Assembly: GCA_900771165.1 (NCBI GenBank)
Contig: CAAGMX010000541.1
Span: forward strand, 1-6,128
DNA: 6,128 nt
Direction: 5' to 3'
From: Victivallales bacterium
Lineage (GTDB): Bacteria; Verrucomicrobiota; Lentisphaeria; Oligosphaerales; Oligosphaeraceae
Made by a program: the position numbers and the translations under genes. The notes below the pieces were generated by a model. It ran no database searches, was not told where the DNA came from, and worked only from the letters and a program-made list of their open reading frames with translations. Below, one piece after another: positions 1 to 4,491 of this stretch (its first letter is position 1; every line of letters begins with the position of its first letter).

Positions 1-641
1 ACGGGGTACGCTATCCCATGGGACCGGAGCAGATCTTCCTGGTTCCGGGATATCTCCGCTTCTCCACGGGGCAGGAGGCCCCCTTCCATCAGGTCTATCT
101 CCATTTCACCCCCAGGGAGTGGAACACCCGGAGGCCGCCCCGCCTGCATATCCTGCCCATGACCCCCGCCCTAAAGGAAAAACTCCAGCGCTTTCTGGAT
201 CTCGTCCCGGACTCTCCCAACCGGCTGTGGCGGGATCTTCTGGGACTGGCTATCCTGATGGAATGTCTCTGCCAGCTCCCCCAGGATACTTTCCTCCTCC
301 CCGCCCAGATGGACCCCCGCATCCAGGCCATCTGCGATTTCCTGCGCCAGCATAGCCAGGAACGGGTGGAGAATGAAGTCCTGGCCCAGATGGCCCACCT
401 GAGCCGGAACAGCTTCGTCAGACTCTTCCGCAAGGAAACTGGGGAAACCCCGCAGAACCTGGCCCGGCGCTGGAGAATCGAGGAGGCCTGCGACCTCCTC
501 CATTTCAGCCCACTCTCCCTGGAGGAAATCGCCGAAAAGACCGGATTCGCCGACCGATACCACTTCTCTCGGGTCTTCCGACAGTTCATGGGCGTCGCCC
601 CCGCCACCTTCCGGAAAATCTCCCACACCGCCCAGGAATAG
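1..641 (+). CDS. AraC/XylS-family transcriptional regulator (5'-truncated by window)
   Basis: This is the C-terminal part of an AraC-family DNA-binding regulator. The frame is open from the first complete codon (position 3, reading GVRYP) through the ATG at 18 to TAG at 639-641. GVRYP-MGPEQIFLVPG resembles the end of the first strands of the AraC cupin-like sensor domain (the usual Y-x-L-x-P-G-D-x-x-L-I-P-P-G pattern), so the ATG at 18 is probably internal and some tens of residues lie before the window. Counting from that Met, residues 1-50 are the rest of the sensor domain and residues about 100-200 hold the double helix-turn-helix. Helix-turn-helix 1 covers LAQMAHLSRNSFVRLFRKETG (122-142, written without gaps only to 20 residues: AQMAHLSRNSFVRLFRKETG). 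Helix-turn-helix 2 has IAEKTGFADRYHFSRVFRQF, then G-x-A-P-A-T-F-R-K, the classic AraC signature ending. It probably senses a sugar and controls the downstream genes. The effector cannot be read from the sequence. Confidence 0.93.
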   Translation, partial: GVRYPMGPEQIFLVPGYLRFSTGQEAPFHQVYLHFTPREWNTRRPPRLHILPMTPALKEKLQRFLDLVPDSPNRLWRDLLGLAILMECLCQLPQDTFLLPAQMDPRIQAICDFLRQHSQERVENEVLAQMAHLSRNSFVRLFRKETGETPQNLARRWRIEEACDLLHFSPLSLEEIAEKTGFADRYHFSRVFRQFMGVAPATFRKISHTAQE

Positions 642-667
642 GAATACACCCATATAGAGTGTGTTCC
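641..667 (+). repeat. Inverted repeat / hairpin at the end of the regulator gene
   Basis: GGAATACAC (641-649) pairs with GTGTGTTCC (659-667) across a 9-base loop. All nine positions can pair in RNA, one as a G-U wobble. The first base is the last base of the regulator's stop codon. No T-run follows, so it is a poor intrinsic terminator. The arm sequence is related to the ATACAC/GTGTAT repeat at 922-941 and to TGTATTCC at 681-688, so a protein-binding role is also possible. Confidence 0.5.
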
Positions 668-756
668 GAAAATGTAGCGATGTATTCCTTGGGAACTGTC
701 CTGTTTTCCGGAGAGGCCCCGGCAGTCACCCTGGACAAGGCTAAATCCTGGGAAAA

Positions 757-773
757 ATTCACCGCTTGGGGAT
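757..773 (+). repeat. Direct repeat copy 1, ATTCA-N3-CTTGGGGAT
   Basis: ATTCACCGCTTGGGGAT matches the second copy at 940-956 at 14 of 17 positions, with the same spacing between ATTCA and CTTGGGGAT. A shorter relative, ATTC followed directly by CTTGGGA, lies at 684-694. The size is about that of an AraC-family binding site. The assignment as an operator is inference. Confidence 0.4.
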
Positions 774-837
774 GGGTAAAAATTTATAAGTCATTGATTA
801 TAAAGTATTTATGATATTACAAGCGGGGTTCCGTGGC

Positions 838-856
838 GAAATTTTTTGAAAATTTC
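838..856. promoter_or_regulatory. Perfect AT-rich palindrome upstream of the promoter
   Basis: GAAATTTT and AAAATTTC are exact reverse complements separated by TTG. The palindrome ends 12 bases before the -35 element, about -65 to -47 relative to the inferred start of transcription. This is the usual position for an UP element or an activator site. Which of these it is cannot be decided from one copy. Confidence 0.45.
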
Positions 857-868
857 CCCGGCGATAGC

Positions 869-896
869 TTGAAATCCACCCGAAGTTTTCTATACT
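869..896 (+). promoter_or_regulatory. Sigma70-type promoter for the pseudopilin-like gene
   Basis: TTGAAA (869-874, five of six bases of the consensus) is followed after a 16-base spacer by TATACT (891-896, five of six). Transcription would start near position 903 and give a leader of roughly 138 bases before the ATG at 1041. The surrounding DNA is AT-rich and an AT-rich palindrome lies just upstream. This is the best promoter match in the window. Confidence 0.65.
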
Positions 897-921
897 TTCA
901 TGCGTCCCCCTAAATGTTGCG

Positions 922-941
922 ATACACATTTTCTAGTGTAT
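922..941. promoter_or_regulatory. ATACAC-N8-GTGTAT inverted repeat, possible operator
   Basis: ATACAC (922-927) and GTGTAT (936-941) are exact reverse complements with 8 bases between them. The site lies about 20-40 bases downstream of the inferred transcription start, where a bound protein would hinder transcription. Related sequences occur at 641-667 and 681-688, so it may belong to a repeated recognition motif. The right arm runs into the second ATTCA-N3-CTTGGGGAT copy. Confidence 0.45.
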
Positions 942-956
942 TCATTTCTTGGGGAT
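940..956 (+). repeat. Direct repeat copy 2, ATTCA-N3-CTTGGGGAT
   Basis: ATTCATTTCTTGGGGAT is the second copy of the motif at 757-773. It overlaps the right arm of the ATACAC/GTGTAT inverted repeat, so the two motifs may form one composite site in the leader of the pseudopilin-like gene. Confidence 0.4.
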
Positions 957-1027
957 TCCTTCCGGGTCCTAGCCCGGGATCCTGTGCTGTTCTCTGTTTT
1001 TTTCCACCCCAAACTCTTCCCCAACCC

Positions 1028-1032
1028 AAGGA
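1028..1032 (+). promoter_or_regulatory. Ribosome binding site that fixes the start at 1041
   Basis: AAGGA lies 8 bases before the ATG at 1041. It supports this start over the in-frame ATG at 900, which has no such sequence. It is the only clear Shine-Dalgarno match before a gene start in this window. Confidence 0.75.
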
Positions 1033-1040
1033 CATATCCT

Positions 1041-1760
1041 ATGCGCCAAGGATCTATTTCCTACCACAAGTCTTTCACCCTCATCGAACTTCTGGTGGTC
1101 ATCGCCATCATTGCCATCCTGGCGGCCATGCTGTTGCCTGCGTTGTCCAAGGCCCGGGAGAAGGCGCGGACCATCAGCTGCACCAACACCAACAAGCAGA
1201 TGGTTCTGGCCCTGGTGAGCTACTCCACGGACAGCGAGGACTTCTTCCCCCACGATGGCCCTGGGGCCCAGCAGTGGAAGTATGTGCTGCAGGACTGGTA
1301 TGCTCCGTGGCCGTCCAAGGCTCCTGCCAAGCAATGGCACTGCGTGAACTACAATGAGAGCGAGGCTCTGGCCAACTACGCCGGTGACTGGACCGTTCCC
1401 ACCCTGCAGATCACGGCGAACCTGGCGGGAAGCTCCAACGTCTTCGGCGAGAACAGCGGCGTCTACAGCACCGGTGTGAAGATTGTCCGTCTGCCCAACC
1501 CCTCCGCCACCTGTGCTGTGCTGGAGAAGAACTGGCGGGCGTACTCCGAGAGCGAGTACTGCAGAAACAACCTGGACCGCGGTATCGCCTGGAACAACAC
1601 CCCCTTCTACTTCCTGGGGCCTGCCAAGCACGAGGGATTCTGTCTGATCGGCTATGTGGACGGCTCTGTGCGCACCACCAAGGAGAATCTGGTGGGAAGC
1701 GATCCGGAGGCCAAGTTCCTGGAGCTGATCTCCGGCGGTCTGGACGAGAGAAAGTGGTAG
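1041..1760 (+). CDS. Pseudopilin-like protein with type II secretion-type N-terminus and H-X9-DG motif
   Basis: The 239-residue product begins with a short basic leader ([11 protein letters not shown]), then [20 protein letters not shown], the type IV prepilin cleavage-methylation signal and membrane helix, with Glu16 at the +5 position. After it comes the usual [12 protein letters not shown] helix and an S-C-x-N-x-N-K-Q segment. His197 and Asp207-Gly208 form the H-X9-DG motif of the prepilin-type processing-associated family, common in Lentisphaerota, Planctomycetes and Verrucomicrobia. The length is typical of the family. The leader ends in Ser rather than the usual Gly before the cleavage site. 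These proteins are thought to be processed by a prepilin peptidase and exported to the membrane or surface; their exact role is unknown, and they often sit beside sugar-degradation genes. The ATG at 1041 is chosen because of AAGGA 8 bases upstream and because it puts the leader directly before the helix. It is probably driven by the promoter at 869-896. Confidence 0.92.
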   Translation: MRQGSISYHKSFTLIELLVVIAIIAILAAMLLPALSKAREKARTISCTNTNKQMVLALVSYSTDSEDFFPHDGPGAQQWKYVLQDWYAPWPSKAPAKQWHCVNYNESEALANYAGDWTVPTLQITANLAGSSNVFGENSGVYSTGVKIVRLPNPSATCAVLEKNWRAYSESEYCRNNLDRGIAWNNTPFYFLGPAKHEGFCLIGYVDGSVRTTKENLVGSDPEAKFLELISGGLDERKW

Positions 1761-1795
1761 CCTGAGACCGTCGGGCATCCCTTCGCCCAGGGTTT

Positions 1796-1814
1796 CCGGG
1801 GAGAGCCTTCCCGG
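1796..1814 (+). repeat. GC-rich hairpin downstream of the pseudopilin-like gene
   Basis: CCGGGGAG (1796-1803) pairs with CTTCCCGG (1807-1814) around a 3-base loop, eight pairs with one G-U wobble. It lies 35 bases after the stop codon at 1760. No T-run follows directly, so it is not a standard intrinsic terminator. It could stabilise the 3' end of the message or cause pausing. Confidence 0.45.
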
Positions 1815-1828
1815 GGACGGGAGGAGGG

Positions 1829-1848
1829 GTGTCCGATGGCGTGTCCGA
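1829..1848 (+). repeat. Tandem GTGTCCGA direct repeat
   Basis: GTGTCCGA occurs at 1829-1836 and again at 1841-1848, a 12-base period. A related TGTTCCGAA lies at 1930-1938 just before the next gene, and an identical TGTTCCGAA at 662-670. No promoter match was found around it. An operator role is possible but unproven. Confidence 0.35.
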
Positions 1849-1871
1849 ACGAGAGATATTGTCTTTGTTCT

Positions 1872-1910
1872 GGGGGTAGGGGGGGGCTTTTTTTCCCTCC
1901 CTGAGCCCCC
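1872..1910 (+). other. G-run, T7 tract and C-run in the spacer before the LamG protein
   Basis: GGGGG-TA-GGGGGGGG is followed by C, seven T residues, CCCTCCC and then AGCCCCC. GGGGGCT (1882-1888) can pair with AGCCCCC (1904-1910) over a 15-base loop, and the G-runs could also pair with CCCTCCC. The T7 sits in the loop, not after the stem, so this is at best an unusual terminator for the gene ending at 1760. Homopolymer runs of this kind are also prone to length variation. Confidence 0.35.
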
Positions 1911-1944
1911 GGATGTCCTCCTGCGCTCCTGTTCCGAAGCCGTC

Positions 1945-4428
1945 ATGAAGAAAGCCGCGCTTTGCCTTCTCCTCTGCCTGGGATGTATGCTTGTCTCCCC
2001 CGCCTTCCACTGCCAGGAGGTGGTGGGCCTCTTCCTCTTTGACAATCCCTCCGCCTTCCTGGACTCCGCCACGGGGAGCGGCAGTCTGATGGGGCAGGCG
2101 TCTCCCGCGGAGGGCATTGTGGGGGGCGGCGCCTACTTTGACGGGGTGAATGACTTCCTGTTCTTGCCCCTGACCCCGGAGAATGCTCTGGGAGAGGAGT
2201 TTACCATTTCCTTCTGGTTCAAGGCCGAGGCGGATTCCAAGTTCTATGCGGCCCTGCGCCATTCCAATGGATATTTTGTGGCCAACGGAGGAGACGGCTT
2301 CAGCTGGTATGAAGTCACCGGAGAGAACGGGCGGGTCTACGACGGCTATGCCCATCCCCGGCAGCTGACCCCCGGGGTGTGGCACCATTGTGCCCTGGTC
2401 TTTGACCAGACTTCCCTGAGCTTCTACTTCGACGGCAATGTGATCCGCTCCGTGGAGGCGAAGGCGCTGGGCCCCATGAAGGCCGGGGGCAATGCCATGA
2501 TCGGCGGACATCTGTCCCACTTCAACAATGAGTGGCAGAACTTCCACGGCACTCTGGACGAGGTCTCCTTCCTGAACTTCGCCAAGAGGGACTGGGACCG
2601 GGTGCGCGCTCTGGTGCAGCGGGAGCATCTCCGGACCCTGGCGGCGGAGATCTCCCCTAAGTCTCCCTGGCAGAAAAAGTTCCGGGAGTTTTCCCGGCAG
2701 GTTGCCCAGTGCTGGTCTGACGAGGAGGCCCGGGAGACCCTCCTGCCTGCGGGGGAAGCCCTGTTCCAGGAAGGGGAGACCCTTCTTCACGGCACGGGTG
2801 CGGGCTTCCACGTCCTCCTCGCCTCCCCCCTGGAGCGGGCCATGCCGGATTCCCTGCCCACCCTCCGGACTCTTTCCCAGGCCAAGGTGAACATGGCCGG
2901 AAACGAGAGGGAGCATCTCCAGCTTCTGGTGGTCCCCGACTTCCCCCGGGAAGAGGCTCCCGCCTCCCTGACGGTGGAGCTGCCCCAGACCCTCACCTCC
3001 GAGTCCGGGGAGAAAGTTCCCTTCCAGCTGAAGGTCTGGGAGGTGGAATTCACCGAGCTGCCCGCCCCCAGTCACTGGATGTACATCTATCCCGGCGTGC
3101 CGGACAAGCTCCTGGCCCGGGATTCCTTCGCCCTGGATCCTTCCGCCCCCTTCCTCCCCATCTGGCTGGAAGTCTTCTCTCCCTCCGACGCTCCGGCGGG
3201 CACCTACCGGGGAGAAGTCCTGCTGAAGGCCGACAATGGCCAGAGCATCTCCGTGCCTCTGGAGGTGGAGCTCCAGCCCTTCTCCCTGCCCAAGGAAAAC
3301 ATCATCCCCTCCATCGTGGGCATCTGGGAGCGGGATCTGCAGACCTATCTCCAGGAGGGGGATGTGGAAGGATTCAAGACCCTCATGACGGCCTATGCCG
3401 ACATCCTGGTGGAGCATCGCCTGAATCCCAGCTTCCTCCATCAGGGGGATTTGGTGGCCTCCTGGGTGCGGGAGAGCGTCTACCCCGATTACGCCTTGGA
3501 CGCCAACGGAAAGGCGAAGGTGAACTGGGGATTCTTCGACGAGCTGGCGGACCACCTCCTGGCGAAGGGACTTTCCACCATGGTGGTGGGCCCCTACTAC
3601 CGCACCGTGGACATCTGGCGGAACAGCGTCACCCCGGAGGTCATCTGGGAGGAAGTGGGCCGTCACATGCGGGAGAAGGGCTACACGGATGTGGCGGTGG
3701 CCTATCCCATTGACGAGTGGGAGTGGCGCTACCTGCAGGACATCAACAACGTGGGGCAGATGGTGAAGGACGCCTCCGGGGTCCGGTGGCTCATGACCAT
3801 GGGAAGCCAGAATTCTCCCCTGCCGGAAATCCAGAACGTGGGGCTGTGGATTCCCCAGTTCCACTGGATCAACCTGCCGGAGGCCCGACGCTGCCAGCGG
3901 GAGGGCATCCCCGTGTGGAGCTACGTGTGCACCGGACCTCAGTTCCCCATCCCCAATCTCCACCAGGATACGCCGGCCTCCTCCATCCGACTCGTCCCCG
4001 TGGCCAATTTCCGCTTCCGGCTGGACGGCATCCTCCACTGGGCCTCCAACTTCAACACCGGGAAGAATGCTCCCCGGGTGGTGGAGTACGGGGCGGGGGA
4101 GGGGCGCTATGTCTACGCCGACGAAAACGGGTTCCCCGTTCCCACCGTCCGTCTGAAGGCCTTTGCCGACGGCATGGAGGACTGGACGGTGCTGGAGATG
4201 CTGCGCCGGAAGAACCCCGCGGAGTACGAGGCCAGAATGGCGGAGCTGGAGGTCCTGCTCCCCGGCGGGTATGTGGATCCCTCCGTGAAGATCACCGCCA
4301 AGTCTCCCCCCGAGGCCACCTTCAACACCTTCATGTGGCCCTATATCTTCTACCCCCTCATCAGCCACCCCGAGATCTACCTGCGCTGGCGGGAGGGCGT
4401 CTACCGCTCCCTGGCCCAGCAGAAGTAA
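1945..4428 (+). CDS. Secreted LamG-domain protein with GH123-like (DUF4091) glycosidase module
   Basis: This 827-residue protein is probably an exported glycan-degrading enzyme. Residues 1-20 form a Sec signal peptide (MKK, a Leu-rich core, then S-P-A before the likely cut). Residues about 25-215 are a LamG/concanavalin-like jelly roll: YFDGVNDFLFLP, FTISFWFKAEAD, WHHCALVFD, YFDGNVI and LDEVSFLNFAKRDWD are typical strands. Residues about 220-300 are a helical linker. Residues about 315-445 look like the beta-sandwich that precedes the GH123 barrel (AGNEREHLQLLV, APAGTYRGEVLL), and residues about 452-825 like the barrel, starting at IVGIWERDLQ. Asp590-Glu591 in AYPIDEWEW sits where GH123 enzymes carry their catalytic Asp-Glu pair. 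GIPVWSYVCTGP, DGILHWASNFN and RLKAFADGMEDWTVLEML are DUF4091-like. Characterised GH123 enzymes remove beta-linked N-acetylgalactosamine; the substrate here is not known. No Shine-Dalgarno sequence precedes the ATG; the start is chosen for the signal peptide. It likely forms an operon with the gene at 4492. Confidence 0.85.
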   Translation: MKKAALCLLLCLGCMLVSPAFHCQEVVGLFLFDNPSAFLDSATGSGSLMGQASPAEGIVGGGAYFDGVNDFLFLPLTPENALGEEFTISFWFKAEADSKFYAALRHSNGYFVANGGDGFSWYEVTGENGRVYDGYAHPRQLTPGVWHHCALVFDQTSLSFYFDGNVIRSVEAKALGPMKAGGNAMIGGHLSHFNNEWQNFHGTLDEVSFLNFAKRDWDRVRALVQREHLRTLAAEISPKSPWQKKFREFSRQVAQCWSDEEARETLLPAGEALFQEGETLLHGTGAGFHVLLASPLERAMPDSLPTLRTLSQAKVNMAGNEREHLQLLVVPDFPREEAPASLTVELPQTLTSESGEKVPFQLKVWEVEFTELPAPSHWMYIYPGVPDKLLARDSFALDPSAPFLPIWLEVFSPSDAPAGTYRGEVLLKADNGQSISVPLEVELQPFSLPKENIIPSIVGIWERDLQTYLQEGDVEGFKTLMTAYADILVEHRLNPSFLHQGDLVASWVRESVYPDYALDANGKAKVNWGFFDELADHLLAKGLSTMVVGPYYRTVDIWRNSVTPEVIWEEVGRHMREKGYTDVAVAYPIDEWEWRYLQDINNVGQMVKDASGVRWLMTMGSQNSPLPEIQNVGLWIPQFHWINLPEARRCQREGIPVWSYVCTGPQFPIPNLHQDTPASSIRLVPVANFRFRLDGILHWASNFNTGKNAPRVVEYGAGEGRYVYADENGFPVPTVRLKAFADGMEDWTVLEMLRRKNPAEYEARMAELEVLLPGGYVDPSVKITAKSPPEATFNTFMWPYIFYPLISHPEIYLRWREGVYRSLAQQK

Positions 4429-4491
4429 TCCTCCCGCCGGAGCCCCGTCCTTCCCCCGTAACCTGAACCCCACCTGCACCTTCCCCTCCTC
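4429..4491 (+). other. Pyrimidine-rich intergenic spacer without Shine-Dalgarno sequence
   Basis: The 63 bases between the two hydrolase genes are rich in C and T and end in CCCCTCCTC directly before the ATG. No terminator or promoter was seen, which supports co-transcription of the two genes. Lack of a purine-rich ribosome site suggests initiation that does not rely on Shine-Dalgarno pairing. Confidence 0.5.

Larger units (their letters stand above)
642..1040. other. Gene-free regulatory region between the regulator and the pseudopilin-like gene
   Basis: This stretch of about 399 bases has no convincing gene. It is visibly richer in A and T than the genes, especially 750-900. It contains an imperfect inverted repeat at the regulator's stop codon (641-667), two copies of ATTCA-N3-CTTGGGGAT (757-773 and 940-956), a perfect palindrome (838-856), a strong promoter match (869-896), an ATACAC/GTGTAT inverted repeat (922-941), a GC-rich hairpin (960-979) and a T7 run (997-1003). 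An upstream in-frame ATG at 900 would extend the pseudopilin gene into this region. It lacks a ribosome binding site and lies upstream of the inferred transcription start, so the region is treated as non-coding. The density of repeats fits a regulated promoter. Confidence 0.7.

Noticed and set aside
794..820. Second promoter, TTGATT with TATTAC
   Set aside because: The spacer would be 15 bases and the -10 match is weak; the promoter at 869-896 is much better.
900..1040. In-frame extension of the pseudopilin-like gene to an ATG at 900
   Set aside because: The extra 47 residues would sit before a prepilin leader, which is normally short. There is no ribosome site before 900, that ATG lies at or upstream of the inferred transcription start, and AAGGA supports 1041.
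1041..1760. The pseudopilin-like protein as a structural pilin or core type II secretion pseudopilin
   Set aside because: The H-X9-DG motif and the absence of neighbouring secretion or pilus assembly genes place it with the numerous orphan prepilin-type proteins of this group.
1945..2004. LamG protein as a lipoprotein (Cys at residue 14 after L-G)
   Set aside because: The three residues before Cys14 are Cys-Leu-Gly, a poor lipobox, and the hydrophobic core continues past it. A normal Sec signal with a cut after S-P-A is more likely.
969..2117. A 382-codon open frame on the - strand over the pseudopilin-like gene
   Set aside because: It is antisense to a gene with an unmistakable prepilin N-terminus and H-X9-DG motif, and its translation shows no domain.
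3717..4466. A 249-codon + strand frame overlapping the 3' part of the LamG protein gene
   Set aside because: It is Pro/Gly/Arg-rich and out of frame with the well-supported GH123-like reading; a composition shadow.
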